Assembly: GCA_017428385.1 (NCBI GenBank)
Contig: JAFRQX010000038.1
Coordinates: 1-64,000 of the forward strand
Length of the DNA stretch: 64,000 nt
Reading direction: 5' to 3'
DNA from: Clostridia bacterium
Lineage (GTDB): Bacteria > Bacillota > Clostridia > Christensenellales > Aristaeellaceae
A model generated the notes under the pieces. It had not been told where the DNA came from. It did not search any database and saw only the letters and a list, made by a program, of their open reading frames with translations. Below are positions 35,297 to 45,165 of the stretch, piece by piece (the first letter of the stretch is position 1; every line of letters begins with the position of its first letter). The translations under genes and the position numbers were made by a program.

Positions 35297-35316
35297 CAGG
35301 TATAGGAGTAGTCCAT

Positions 35317-35994
35317 ATGTCATATAAAAAGCCTTGCGGGCCTTATGAACGTTGTTTGAAGCGTCCTCTGGACTGTTTGTTGTCTGCTTTGGCCCTGATC
35401 GTTTTCAGTCCGCTTCTTCTGGTAATCTCCATCCTGATCCGGAAAGATATGGGAAGCCCGGTATTGTTTAAACAACATCGTATCGGCCTGAATGACAAGG
35501 AATTCAGCATGTATAAATTCCGCTCCATGACCGACGCCCGCGATGAAAATGGGATCTTCCTTCCGGATGATGAGCGCACAACGAAACTGGGAAACCTTAT
35601 CAGAAAGACCAGTATTGATGAGCTGCCAAGTCTTCTGAACATTCTGAAAGGGGATATGTCCATTATCGGGCCGCGTCCGCTGCCTTCCAGGTATCTGGAA
35701 AGGTACACCCCGGAACAGCGGAGGCGTCATGAGGTTCGCCCTGGTCTTTCCAATCCGTCTACCACAAATGGCAGGAACAGCCAGACCTGGGAACAGCAGT
35801 TTGCGGGGGATGTATGGTATGTGGATCATGTATCCTTCCTGACAGATCTGAAGAGTATCGTTGATACCATTAAGGTTGTTTTCAAACGGGATGGCGCCAC
35901 TGCTGAAGATGGCGGCGCCCGTGGTGAATTTATCGGCACAGCCAATATCGAAGATCTGAAAAACGATGCCGAAGGCAATTATATGAAACTGTAA
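35317..35994 (+). CDS. Phosphoglycosyl transferase (PglC-like)
   Basis: Monotopic membrane enzyme that moves a sugar-1-phosphate from a UDP-sugar onto undecaprenyl phosphate, starting repeat-unit assembly. The 225-residue protein has the re-entrant hydrophobic helix (LLSALALIVFSPLLLVISIL), the catalytic Asp-Glu pair in RKTSIDELPSLLNIL and MSIIGPRPL. It lacks the extra N-terminal helices of WbaP-type enzymes, so it is the short PglC form. GGAG lies upstream of the ATG. Tight spacing with the PglD-like gene supports a UDP-diacetylbacillosamine substrate. Confidence 0.92.
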   Translation: MSYKKPCGPYERCLKRPLDCLLSALALIVFSPLLLVISILIRKDMGSPVLFKQHRIGLNDKEFSMYKFRSMTDARDENGIFLPDDERTTKLGNLIRKTSIDELPSLLNILKGDMSIIGPRPLPSRYLERYTPEQRRRHEVRPGLSNPSTTNGRNSQTWEQQFAGDVWYVDHVSFLTDLKSIVDTIKVVFKRDGATAEDGGARGEFIGTANIEDLKNDAEGNYMKL

Positions 35995-36010
35995 ACGGAA
36001 GAGGAATAAC

Positions 36011-36649
36011 ATGAAGAAGATTTACATTGTTGGTGCCGGCGGCTTTGGCCGGGAACTTCTCTGGTGGATCAAGGACATCAACGCGGTAAAACCCACTTGG
36101 GAGATCGCGGGATTTCTGGATGACGATCCCCATGCGCTGGATCAATATGAATGTGATTACGGTGTGGTCGGATCTATCAGGGACTGGCAGCCTAAAGAAG
36201 ATGAGGAATTTGCTTTGGCTCTGGGCTCTCCGGCATTGAAGCGGAAAATTGTTGCCATCCTGAAAGGAAAGGGCGCCAAGTTTGCCACGATCATTCATCC
36301 CACTGCCATGTTATCGGAGTTTGCGCATCATGGAGAAGGGTTCATTATGTTCCCTTATTCCAAGCTGTCTGCTAATTCTACGGTGGGTGATTTCGTAACC
36401 TTGCTTTCTTCTCCGATTGGTCATGATACCTATATCGGAGATTATTCCGTGATCAGCGGAAACTGCAGCGTTGTTCGCAACGTGGTCATCGGTAAGGATG
36501 TGTTCCTGGCTGCGGGCGCCTGCATTGCCCAGGATGTCCACATCGGGGACGGGGCTTATCTGGGCCTTGGCTGTGTCGTCCTGAAGGACGTCAAAGAGGG
36601 AGATACAATGTTTGGCAATCCGGCGCGGCCGATGCCGAAGATGAAATAA
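36011..36649 (+). CDS. Sugar O/N-acyltransferase, PglD/NeuD type
   Basis: 212 residues: an N-terminal Rossmann-like sugar-nucleotide domain (KIYIVGAGGFGRELL) and a left-handed beta-helix of hexapeptide repeats (VFLAAGACIAQDVHIGDGA). In bacillosamine pathways this enzyme acetylates the 4-amino group. It is followed by an AMP ligase and an acyl carrier protein, which raises the possibility that it uses an unusual acyl-ACP rather than acetyl-CoA. The family call is firm; the donor is inference. Confidence 0.88.
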   Translation: MKKIYIVGAGGFGRELLWWIKDINAVKPTWEIAGFLDDDPHALDQYECDYGVVGSIRDWQPKEDEEFALALGSPALKRKIVAILKGKGAKFATIIHPTAMLSEFAHHGEGFIMFPYSKLSANSTVGDFVTLLSSPIGHDTYIGDYSVISGNCSVVRNVVIGKDVFLAAGACIAQDVHIGDGAYLGLGCVVLKDVKEGDTMFGNPARPMPKMK

Positions 36650-36662
36650 CGGGGGTATGACG

Positions 36663-38210
36663 ATGAGAAGCAGACTGGCAAGCATGTTCTATGCTAACGC
36701 ACAGATGAATCCGGATAAGCTGGCAATCTGGTGCGATGGGAAAACCGCAACCTATAAAGAAATGGCTGATCTTGTCAGCCGGTATTCCAATCTTCTGCTC
36801 AGACAGGGTGCGGCATACGGAGATCATATCGCGATTCCCATGAACAACAGTATTGAGTCTGTGGCGCTGTTCTTCTCTGCCGCAGATCTTGGTATTTGTG
36901 TTGTACCGCTGAACCCGTCCCTGCCGCTTGAGGCGATTAAAGCGGCGATGGCAGCGGGCGATATCAAGCACGTGATTGCCCGGAGGGCTTTTTTCGCCGA
37001 TTGTGAGAAGAGCGGGGGACTGGATATCCCCGGTTTTGCCATCTGCCTGGATAAGGAATACCCCGGTACTGTTCCGTTCGAGAAGATCAATGAGATGCCG
37101 GTTGAACGGCCTGAAATTGACCATGATGTGGACGGCTCTGAAAGCCTGATTCTGACCATGACTTCAGGTTCCACCGGCACACCGAAGCCCATTGATATCA
37201 GCCAGGACAACAAGTATGAACGTTCCATGGCGCATATCCGGGTCTATAAAATCACACAGGATGACAAAATTCTGGCCGCTACGCCGCTTTACCACTCCCT
37301 GGCGGAACGCCTGGTTATCCTGCCCCTGATTCTGGGCGCAACATCTATCCTGCTTCCGCGTTTTACTCCCGCCATCTGGCTGAAATGTGTGGAAGAACAA
37401 AAGCCGACATTCACAATTGCCGTATCTGCCCAGCTGGCTCAGATTTTGGAACTTCTTAAGCAGCCGGACGCTCCCAAGATCACCAGTTTCCGCAGTATTG
37501 TTTCTTCTTCCGCACTGCTTGAAGCTTCTGTGAAGTATGAACTGATTGATCTTCTTAAGTGCGAATTCCATGAGATGTACGGTACCTCGGAAGTGTCCAC
37601 TGTAACGGATATCTGTTTCCAGGAAACAAAGAACAAGCAAAATTCTGTGGGTAAGCCTTTTGATGAGGCTGAGATCCGGATTCTCCGGGATGAGAGTGAA
37701 TCTGATTTCGATACGGACTGCGCACCCGGTGAAGTGGGTGAAATTGCGGTCAAGTCCAAACTCCAGTGCAAAGGGTATTACAAGCAGGAAGCCATGATGA
37801 ATGCAGCCATGTTCGGGGATTACTTCCGGACCGGTGATCTCGGCTACCTGGATGAGGATGGATACCTTTACTTCGCAGGCCGCAAAAAGGAACTGATTAT
37901 TACTGGCGCGATCAATGTCTATCCCCATGATATTGATGTGGTGGTCGGTCGGCTGCCGGAGGTTGAGGAATGTGCAGCCTTCGCTTATCCGGATGACCGG
38001 CTGGGTGAAGTGGTTGCTCTGGCGGTTGTACCGAAGGAAGATCAGGAGATTAACCTCCGTGCCCTGAAGACCTATTGTGCCAGGAACCTGGCGGACTTCC
38101 AGCAGCCGCATAAGATCTTTATTGTCGATAAACTTCCCAAGAATACCATGGGTAAACTGCAGCGCATGGCTATCCTGGATTATGTCCGTGAAAACGGACT
38201 GGACCAGTAA
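36663..38210 (+). CDS. AMP-dependent acyl/aryl ligase (acyl-ACP loading type)
   Basis: ANL-superfamily enzyme of 515 residues that adenylates a carboxylic acid and passes it to a thiol. Motifs are the P-loop LTMTSGSTGTPKPI, MYGTSEVS, RTGDLGYLDEDGYL and the C-terminal lysine region LPKNTMGKLQR. Because an acyl carrier protein follows directly, the acyl group probably goes to that ACP. ATG 36663 is seven bases after GGGGG; ATG 36657 is too close. The acid cannot be named from sequence. Confidence 0.88.
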   Translation: MRSRLASMFYANAQMNPDKLAIWCDGKTATYKEMADLVSRYSNLLLRQGAAYGDHIAIPMNNSIESVALFFSAADLGICVVPLNPSLPLEAIKAAMAAGDIKHVIARRAFFADCEKSGGLDIPGFAICLDKEYPGTVPFEKINEMPVERPEIDHDVDGSESLILTMTSGSTGTPKPIDISQDNKYERSMAHIRVYKITQDDKILAATPLYHSLAERLVILPLILGATSILLPRFTPAIWLKCVEEQKPTFTIAVSAQLAQILELLKQPDAPKITSFRSIVSSSALLEASVKYELIDLLKCEFHEMYGTSEVSTVTDICFQETKNKQNSVGKPFDEAEIRILRDESESDFDTDCAPGEVGEIAVKSKLQCKGYYKQEAMMNAAMFGDYFRTGDLGYLDEDGYLYFAGRKKELIITGAINVYPHDIDVVVGRLPEVEECAAFAYPDDRLGEVVALAVVPKEDQEINLRALKTYCARNLADFQQPHKIFIVDKLPKNTMGKLQRMAILDYVRENGLDQ

Positions 38211-38240
38211 CGTGTCCCATATCGAAAGGAGTAATGCTTT

Positions 38241-38495
38241 ATGGAAAATGTGAAAGAGTTCATTATCGATTATATCCAGCGTGAATACGACATTCCGGAT
38301 GATGTGGATATCCTGAATCTGAACTATGTGGAGGAAGGATATATCGATTCTCTTGGTCTCATCCAGTTCATCGCTGTGATAGAGGATGAATTCGGCATTA
38401 CCTTTACCGATGAAGATCTGGAGAGCGAAGATATCAAAGTTGTTGGGAAAATGGCTGAACTGATTGCTTCAAAGATGGAGGGAGCGGCAGAATGA
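38241..38495 (+). CDS. Acyl carrier protein
   Basis: An 84-residue acidic helical protein with the phosphopantetheine serine in EGYIDSLGLIQF (Ser37). It stands between the ligase and an aldolase and overlaps the latter by ATGA, so it is a dedicated carrier for this cluster rather than the fatty-acid AcpP. GAAAGGAG precedes the ATG. Confidence 0.9.
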   Translation: MENVKEFIIDYIQREYDIPDDVDILNLNYVEEGYIDSLGLIQFIAVIEDEFGITFTDEDLESEDIKVVGKMAELIASKMEGAAE

Positions 38496-39439
38496 CCGTT
38501 GATGGAATAAAAGTATTCGATGCCACGCTTCGCGACGGGGGCCTTGTGAATGATTTTTATTTCGATGATCAGTTTGTAAAAGCCCTGTACAAAGCGAACA
38601 TTGAAGCCGGGATCGACTATATGGAGTTTGGTTACAGGGCCAGCAAAAAGCAGTTCGATCCCCAGAAGTTCGGGAAATGGAAATTCACCAGTGATGAGGA
38701 TGTCTTGGCGGCCATCGGGGAGAAAGATCCCCGGATGAAGCTTTCCATCATGGTGGATGTGGGCCGGACGGATTTCAAAGAGGATATTAAGCCAAGAAGT
38801 GAAAGTCCGATTGATGTGTTCCGTGTGGCAACCTATATCGAAACCATTCCCGAAGCCTGTGAAATGATCAACTATATCAGCGGCTTAGGATACGAAACGA
38901 CCTGTAATCTGATGGCCATTTCAAAGTGCACGGATGAACAGATTGCACAAGCTTTGTATCAGCTTGCCCAGACGCCTGCTTTGGCCGTATATATAGTTGA
39001 CAGCTATGGTGCTCTGTATCCGAAGCAGACCAGGAAACTGACCAGGCTTTTCCACAATATTCTTTCTCCGGTGGGAAAAGAAGTAGGCATTCATGGCCAT
39101 AACAACCAGCAGTGTGCTTTTGCCAATACGCTTGAAGCAAAGGAACTGGGCGCCAAGTGGCTGGACGGTACTGTATATGGAATGGGCCGGGGCGCGGGTA
39201 ACTGTCATTCGGAAGCCCTTTTGGGATATCTGAATGGGAAGAAATACCATGTGGAGCCGATCCTGGATCTGATTTCAGAGTGGATGCTGCCGATGAAACA
39301 AGCCGGCATAGAATGGGGTTATAACACTTCTTACATGCTGACCGGTCTAACCAACCAGCATCCGAGAACAGCGATCGCTGCGACCAAGAAGAAGGACATT
39401 CAATTTACGGAACAGCTGAAGTTCCTGTCCTATCAGTAA
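38492..39439 (+). CDS. DRE-TIM metallolyase (HMGL-like aldolase/condensing enzyme)
   Basis: 315 residues of the DRE-TIM barrel family. The N-terminal VFDATLRDGGLVND carries the metal and catalytic residues in the aldolase-type form (RDGG), and GIHGHNNQQCAFANTLEA the HxH metal site, with GMGRGAGNCHSE near the end. Relatives include 4-hydroxy-2-oxovalerate aldolase and citramalate or isopropylmalate synthases. In this cluster it may form or extend the carbon skeleton of an acyl group loaded on the ACP. It overlaps the ACP gene. Substrate unknown. Confidence 0.8.
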   Translation: MTVDGIKVFDATLRDGGLVNDFYFDDQFVKALYKANIEAGIDYMEFGYRASKKQFDPQKFGKWKFTSDEDVLAAIGEKDPRMKLSIMVDVGRTDFKEDIKPRSESPIDVFRVATYIETIPEACEMINYISGLGYETTCNLMAISKCTDEQIAQALYQLAQTPALAVYIVDSYGALYPKQTRKLTRLFHNILSPVGKEVGIHGHNNQQCAFANTLEAKELGAKWLDGTVYGMGRGAGNCHSEALLGYLNGKKYHVEPILDLISEWMLPMKQAGIEWGYNTSYMLTGLTNQHPRTAIAATKKKDIQFTEQLKFLSYQ

Positions 39440-39458
39440 GCAGAAAGGAAAGCAAGAC

Positions 39459-40634
39459 ATGAAAGACAGAGTAACAGTAGGTGTCGTTGGCGCAGGCCGT
39501 GCCCTGGAACTGCATGCATTCGGCTATAAACGTTCCAATATTCCCTGCAGGCTGAAGACTGTTATGGCCCGCAGATGGGAGCAGATCAACAAGGCAGTTG
39601 AACTGTACGGTTTCGAAAAGGGTACCACCAATTATGATGACCTGCTCAATGATCCGGAGATCGATGTCATTGATATCTGCACTCCGCCTTATGTCCATAA
39701 GGAAGAAATCATCAAGGCCATGCGGGCAGGCAAACATGTCATCTGCGAAAAACCGCTGGTGGGTTATTTCGGCCGCCCGGGAGATCCAGAACCGATCGGT
39801 GAGAAAGTTTCCAAGAAGTACATGTATGAATGTCTTCTGGAGGAACTGGATGAACTTCGGGCAGTGCGGGCAGAGACCGGAAAGCGGTTCATGTATGCCG
39901 AAAACTTTGTCTATGCTCCGGCTGTTTTGAAAGCCGGTGAGATCATCCGTGCGAAGAAAAGCCGCATCCTGTACATGAAGGGCGAGGAAAGTCTGAAGGG
40001 TTCCAGCTCTGCCGTGGCTGGTGAATGGAACAAGACCGGTGGCGGTATTTTTATGCGCAACGGTGTGCATCCGCTGGGTGCTATCCTTTACCTTAAGGAA
40101 CAGGAATCCATTTCCCAGGGACATAACGTCACGGTGAAGAGTGTAGTCGGCGATATGGGTTATGCAACCAGACGGTTAAGTGAACATGAGCATCGCCATA
40201 TTGCAGCCCGGCCGCATGATGTGGAAGACGCGGGCACCGCAGTCATCACCTTTACAGATGGAAGCAAAGCTACCATCATCTCTACGGATAACCTCCTCGG
40301 TGGTAGTAAGAACTACGTCGAGATCTATGCGAATGATACGGCCATCAACTGCCGCCTGACCATGAACGACGCCATGGAAACCTACATGGTAGATAACGAA
40401 GGCATGGATGGCGTCTATCTCTCCGAAATGCTGCCCATCGTTACGGGTTGGAATAAACCTTTCGTGGCAGATGAAATGCTCCGCGGCTACTGCAACGAGA
40501 TCGTCGATTTCATGGGTGCTGTCCTGGAAGACAGGGAAGCAGAAGGCTGTTTCGACTTGGCAGCGCAGGTCATGAAGGTGGTCTATGCGGCGTATTATTC
40601 GGATGAAGAAGGTCGCAGGATAGATCTCGTTTAA
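39459..40634 (+). CDS. Gfo/Idh/MocA-family oxidoreductase
   Basis: NAD(P)-dependent dehydrogenase of 391 residues: the N-terminal nucleotide-binding fold VGVVGAGRALELHAFG, the conserved ICEKPL (lysine of the EKP motif) and a C-terminal alpha/beta domain with the WNKTGGGIFMRNGVHPL catalytic region. The family oxidises or reduces sugars and related polyols. Position after the aldolase suggests it works on the same acyl or sugar intermediate. The ribosome site is AGAAAGGA. Confidence 0.85.
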   Translation: MKDRVTVGVVGAGRALELHAFGYKRSNIPCRLKTVMARRWEQINKAVELYGFEKGTTNYDDLLNDPEIDVIDICTPPYVHKEEIIKAMRAGKHVICEKPLVGYFGRPGDPEPIGEKVSKKYMYECLLEELDELRAVRAETGKRFMYAENFVYAPAVLKAGEIIRAKKSRILYMKGEESLKGSSSAVAGEWNKTGGGIFMRNGVHPLGAILYLKEQESISQGHNVTVKSVVGDMGYATRRLSEHEHRHIAARPHDVEDAGTAVITFTDGSKATIISTDNLLGGSKNYVEIYANDTAINCRLTMNDAMETYMVDNEGMDGVYLSEMLPIVTGWNKPFVADEMLRGYCNEIVDFMGAVLEDREAEGCFDLAAQVMKVVYAAYYSDEEGRRIDLV

Positions 40635-40665
40635 ACCCTCAAATAGATGCATGGATGTGATATGA

Positions 40666-41736
40666 ATGAGTGATAAAACAATTATTGTTGTAACTGAGAC
40701 CATGGGCGTGGATGGTCCTGAACGTGTATTGTCTGCCTTGGTTAATGAATGGTATCAAACCGGTTATGATATCAAAGTAGTAGTAACACGGTCGGAACTC
40801 AGGGAAGCAACATACAGTATCAATAAAGATATTGAGATATATCATATTCATGCACATGAAAAAGGTGGAGTTCTTGCCCGCTTCAATGAAGCGAAGGAAC
40901 TCAGAAAATACCTGAAACGCTATCCGGAAGCGGTATGTGTTTCATTGATGATTTCAACATCCTTCTCGCTTGCAATGGCTTCCATTGGCTTGAAGAACAG
41001 GATAATCCTGTCGGAAAGAAATGATCCGAACCAGGTGCCCTTTACAAAGCTGCAAAGGAAAATGCGGGACTTTTCGATGGAATTTGCTGACGCCTGTGTT
41101 TTTCAGACGGAAGACGCTAAAGCTTATTTTCCAAAGAGAATACAGAAAAAAGGCGTTATTATTCATAACCCGATAAATCCTGCTTTACCGGAGCGGTTTG
41201 AAGGCGAACGGCGCAAAGTGTTTGTTGCTGCCGGACGTCTGGCAAAACAGAAGAACTATCCTGTTCTTATTCATGCGTTTTCCAGAGTGGTAAAAGACCA
41301 TCCGGATTATACCCTGATCATTTATGGAGAAGGACCGGAACGTGAAGCATTGGAAGAATTAATCAAAGCCTGCGGTTTATCAGACAACATAAAACTGCCT
41401 GGCTTTTCAAATAACGTATATGACCAGATGATTGATTGCACAGCGTACGTTTCCTCTTCAGATTATGAAGGTATGTCCAATTCAATGTTGGAAGCGCTGG
41501 CAATGGGCATCCCGGCAGTCTGTACAGACTGTCCGATCGGTGGAGCCAGAACGGTAATTAGAGACAAGCAGAATGGATTGCTGGTTCCAATAGGGAACGC
41601 GGATGCATTGTATCAGGCAATGAGATTCGTTATTGATAATCCTGAAGCAGCCAATGAAATGGGTATGAGGGCTTATGAGTTAAGGAATAAACTGAATATC
41701 CATGATATAGCCAACGAATGGACGAAACTCTTCTGA
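40666..41736 (+). CDS. Glycosyltransferase family 4 protein
   Basis: 356 residues with a GT-B fold: N-terminal acceptor domain and C-terminal nucleotide-sugar domain with AAGRLAKQKNYPVLIHAF, IYGEGPEREALEEL and SSSDYEGMSNSMLEALAMG (the EX7E-like motif). It adds a sugar to the lipid-linked repeat unit. It is clearly related to the next gene, with the same layout (VCTDCPIGGAR). Donor sugar unknown. Confidence 0.9.
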   Translation: MSDKTIIVVTETMGVDGPERVLSALVNEWYQTGYDIKVVVTRSELREATYSINKDIEIYHIHAHEKGGVLARFNEAKELRKYLKRYPEAVCVSLMISTSFSLAMASIGLKNRIILSERNDPNQVPFTKLQRKMRDFSMEFADACVFQTEDAKAYFPKRIQKKGVIIHNPINPALPERFEGERRKVFVAAGRLAKQKNYPVLIHAFSRVVKDHPDYTLIIYGEGPEREALEELIKACGLSDNIKLPGFSNNVYDQMIDCTAYVSSSDYEGMSNSMLEALAMGIPAVCTDCPIGGARTVIRDKQNGLLVPIGNADALYQAMRFVIDNPEAANEMGMRAYELRNKLNIHDIANEWTKLF

Positions 41737-41756
41737 CATGACAAGGAGACAAAAAC

Positions 41757-42833
41757 ATGCGTGTATTGTTTGTAACTGAAGACCTTGCAAATGGCGGATC
41801 TGAACGCGTTATTTCCGTGTTGGCAAATGGTTTTGCTGAAGAGCATGAATCAGCGGTTGCTGCGATCCGCTGGGATAAAGTGGTTTATACGCTTGATGAG
41901 AGAGTAAAGTATTATCCCTTTTTGGACGACAAAGCAGGCAAGATAAAAAGAACAATCGGAAGGTTTACATTTCTGAATCGTGTAATCAAAGAGTATAAGC
42001 CGGATGTTGTAGTGGCTTTTGATACAGTTCCCATTGTTTATTCTTCCTTGTGCTGCAAACTGAGGAAACAAAAACTTGTTGTTTCTGAAAGAGCAGATCC
42101 CCGAAAGCATTTGGGCAAGGGAATAATCACAAGACTGTATTTTAAAGCGTTTGACAATGCAACCGGCGCGGTTTTCCAGACAGAAGACGCAAAACAATAT
42201 TTCAATCCTGATGTTCAAAAGAAGAGTGTTGTTATTCCGAATCCGATCAACGATGAATTTGTGGTTGCAAGATATCAGGGTCAAAGAACAAAGGAAATTG
42301 TCACAGCCTGCAGGATGACTGCCCAGAAGAATATCAGGCTGTTTATTGATATTGTCACGGAAGTGGCGAAAAAGCATCCGGAGTATCGGGGCATCGTTTA
42401 TGGCGACGGCCCGGATCTGGAAAAACTGAAGTCTTACGCGGATGAAAAAGGCGCAGGAGAAAGTATCGTTTTTGCCGGGAAAGTCGATAACATAAAGGAA
42501 CGAATTTATAAGAGCCAGTTCTATCTTTGCACATCTGATTATGAAGGCATATCCAACTCCATGCTGGAGGCCATGGCGCTTGGCTTGAATGTAGTATCTA
42601 CGGATTGCCCTGTAGGCGGAGCGAGAATGGCTATAATTTCCGGTATTGATGGAATGCTGTTCCCGGTTGGTGACAAAGATGCGGGCGTGGAAGATCTGAA
42701 CAAGATTATTGAGTCTCCGGAATTGTCGCAGTCTATGGGTGAAGCAGCCACAAAAATCTGTGACAGATGGAGCAGTAAAAAGATTACATCTAGATGGATT
42801 GAGTATCTGAACACAATAATCGGAAAAGCATAA
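41757..42833 (+). CDS. Glycosyltransferase family 4 protein
   Basis: 358 residues, GT-B. It begins MRVLFVTEDLANGGSERV and has ACRMTAQKNIRLFIDIV, VYGDGPDLEKLKSYA and TSDYEGISNSMLEAMALG. It probably arose by duplication with the previous gene; both end in VSTDCPVGGAR-type motifs. AAGGAGA precedes ATG 41757. Donor sugar unknown. Confidence 0.9.
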   Translation: MRVLFVTEDLANGGSERVISVLANGFAEEHESAVAAIRWDKVVYTLDERVKYYPFLDDKAGKIKRTIGRFTFLNRVIKEYKPDVVVAFDTVPIVYSSLCCKLRKQKLVVSERADPRKHLGKGIITRLYFKAFDNATGAVFQTEDAKQYFNPDVQKKSVVIPNPINDEFVVARYQGQRTKEIVTACRMTAQKNIRLFIDIVTEVAKKHPEYRGIVYGDGPDLEKLKSYADEKGAGESIVFAGKVDNIKERIYKSQFYLCTSDYEGISNSMLEAMALGLNVVSTDCPVGGARMAIISGIDGMLFPVGDKDAGVEDLNKIIESPELSQSMGEAATKICDRWSSKKITSRWIEYLNTIIGKA

Positions 42834-42852
42834 TAATAGGAGAGTATTTGCT

Positions 42853-44115
42853 TTGAAAATATCAATGAGCCGTTTCTTGCTCGCTGCGTTAATGTTTGTA
42901 TTGGTCATTCTTGGCGAGGGAATGACATTAAGATCATATGGCTTGTACTTTATTTGTGGCGTTATGATCATATATATCCTTGCCACAATGCATAAAAATG
43001 AGGAAAAGTTTTTTGTTAATACCGAACTGGTTTTGCTGCTGGTATTCTTGATATATAGTGGCGTTTCATATTTGTGGTCGCTTGATACGGCACTAACTTT
43101 ATATCGGACAAAAGTACTGTTTTTCCTGACCGCACTTACATTTCTATTAACCAATCTTTTTGCCCGGGATGGTGAATATGATCGGTTTATAGTGTTGTAT
43201 TGGGCAATGGCGTTACTTCTTTCAATACTCGCTATAATGCGATACGGAGTATCAGGGATAAAAAACTTCATTGTTTCGGGTATCCGTTTGGGGAAAGGCG
43301 ACGCATTGCTTCTAGGACACAACCCTAACACAATCGGTATGGATTGTGCATTTGCAGGTGTCATTACGTTTTATTATTTCTTTTTCAAAAGGAAGAAAGC
43401 GGCTCTGTGGGCATTGCTTCCAATAGCGATTATTGTTGTGGCGTCTGGCAGTAGAAAAGGGTTATTTGTTTTGCTGTTTGGGATGATGCTGATCGTCTTT
43501 TTCCTTCAGATGCAGAAAGAAAAGGCAGCGCTATCTACACTGTTCAAGATGCTGTTGATCGCAGCTGGACTAATAGCAATTGTGAATTTGATTCTGCAAT
43601 TCCCGGGCATGGAAAAAGCCAGAGAACAATATATGGGACTTGTAAACTCTTTACTTGGAAACGAAGAAGAAGCGGATGTATCAACACAGATTCGGGGGAA
43701 TATGGTTCATGTAGGCTGGGAGCAGTTTTTACGTACACCTGTTTTAGGTATAGGGCTGGATAATGCAAAAATAATAAATTTGCAGTATAACAATTTTTAT
43801 GGATATTTACATAATAACTATATAGAAGTATTGGTAAATGGAGGAATAGTTGGGTTTGTTATCTACTATTCGTTCTTTATTGTTGTTTTGAAAAAACATA
43901 TCAATAGGCTGAATGAGAAAAACCCCCTTGTGTATATATCATTTACAATGCTTATTCTCAGATTGATTACAGATTGGGGACGAATCAGCTATTTTGATTA
44001 TATGAATATTCCACTGTTTGCTTTCTGGGTTGCTGTTGCTAATAAGTTCGATCTACATAAGGAAAACAGTATAGGATCAGAGATAGGCAGCAAGTATTTA
44101 CGTTTGCGTTCATAA
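42853..44115 (+). CDS. O-antigen polymerase/ligase-like membrane protein (Wzy-type)
   Basis: 420 residues, about ten to twelve membrane helices, with a long extracytoplasmic loop around residue 285 containing a Wzy_C-like stretch (GIGLDNAKIINLQY, LHNNYIEVLVNGG). This layout is that of O-antigen ligases and polysaccharide polymerases; as the only candidate here it is the likely polymerase. The start is a TTG with TAGGAG about ten bases upstream; the next ATG (42865) would be too far. Confidence 0.82.
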   Translation: MKISMSRFLLAALMFVLVILGEGMTLRSYGLYFICGVMIIYILATMHKNEEKFFVNTELVLLLVFLIYSGVSYLWSLDTALTLYRTKVLFFLTALTFLLTNLFARDGEYDRFIVLYWAMALLLSILAIMRYGVSGIKNFIVSGIRLGKGDALLLGHNPNTIGMDCAFAGVITFYYFFFKRKKAALWALLPIAIIVVASGSRKGLFVLLFGMMLIVFFLQMQKEKAALSTLFKMLLIAAGLIAIVNLILQFPGMEKAREQYMGLVNSLLGNEEEADVSTQIRGNMVHVGWEQFLRTPVLGIGLDNAKIINLQYNNFYGYLHNNYIEVLVNGGIVGFVIYYSFFIVVLKKHINRLNEKNPLVYISFTMLILRLITDWGRISYFDYMNIPLFAFWVAVANKFDLHKENSIGSEIGSKYLRLRS

Positions 44116-44155
44116 GGCATAAGCCGTTTTTTCAAGGAAGAAAAGAGGAAGAGAC

Positions 44156-45109
44156 ATGGGAAAGATAAATAAAGCTTTAACAAGGATTTCTAAAAATCCA
44201 CGTTCTGTTATTGATTATTTAAATGCCTTGGGATGCTTTTCCAGATTTTCAGATCGAAAGTGTGTGGAGCTATTCTGGTGGTCTAAAACGGGAAAAAGAA
44301 TAGATATTGACAACCCCAAGGGTTTCAATGAAAAGCTTCAATGGCTGAAACTGTATGATCATAACCCTGAGTATCACATATGGGCTGATAAATATCGTGT
44401 CAAGGAAAAAGTGGCGGAGTTAATAGGACAGGAATATATTATTCCAACCCTGGGTGTATGGGATGATCCGGATGAAATAGACTTTGATCAGTTGCCGGAT
44501 CAGTTTGTGCTTAAGTGCAATCATAACTGCGGCGGTGGCATGTGCATTTGCAAGGATAAGTCAAAGCTTGATATTAGTAAGGTGAAAGCAAAGCTTCGCC
44601 GGGAAGTGAAGCATGATTATTATAAGGACAGCAGAGAATGGTCCTATAAAGATATCCCACATAAGATCGTTGCTGAGCAGTTTATTAAGGATGATACCTT
44701 ATCGAAACAATCAATCAATGCGGATGGCCTGATTGATTATAAATTTTTTTGTTTTAATGGCGTTCCCAAATTCCTTTATATCGGTTTTGCGAATATAGTA
44801 AATGGAGAAAAGCACGATCAGTTATCTTTCAAAAACTTTGATTGGACAGACACTCCATTTTATCGTACTGATCATGAGTCTTTTCCGATTGAGCTTGAAC
44901 GCCCTGAAAAGTTGGATGAAATGATTCAAATCGCGGAGAAGCTTTCGACCGGTATTCCTTTTGTGAGAGTGGATTTATACTTTATAAATAACCAGATTCT
45001 GTTTTCAGAAATGACCTTTTATCCGGGCTCGGGATACGGCTTGTTTTCTCCGCCAGAATGGGAAACGAAACTGGGAGAATGGATAACATTGCCGGATAAA
45101 AAGGGTTAA
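44156..45109 (+). CDS. TupA-like ATP-grasp protein, copy 1
   Basis: 317 residues matching the TupA-like ATP-grasp family named for teichuronopeptide synthesis: FNEKLQWLKLYDHNPEYHIWA, PDQFVLKCNHNCGGG and EMTFYPGSGYGLFSP. ATP-grasp enzymes form amide or peptide bonds, so the polymer may carry an amino acid or peptide, though some members are called glycosyltransferase-like. Followed by a related copy. AAGAGGAAGAG precedes ATG 44156. Confidence 0.85.
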   Translation: MGKINKALTRISKNPRSVIDYLNALGCFSRFSDRKCVELFWWSKTGKRIDIDNPKGFNEKLQWLKLYDHNPEYHIWADKYRVKEKVAELIGQEYIIPTLGVWDDPDEIDFDQLPDQFVLKCNHNCGGGMCICKDKSKLDISKVKAKLRREVKHDYYKDSREWSYKDIPHKIVAEQFIKDDTLSKQSINADGLIDYKFFCFNGVPKFLYIGFANIVNGEKHDQLSFKNFDWTDTPFYRTDHESFPIELERPEKLDEMIQIAEKLSTGIPFVRVDLYFINNQILFSEMTFYPGSGYGLFSPPEWETKLGEWITLPDKKG

Positions 45110-45165
45110 GCAACTTTTGAGAGATCAAGCGATCTGTAAAATGATGAGCAGGAGAGAAATGAACC

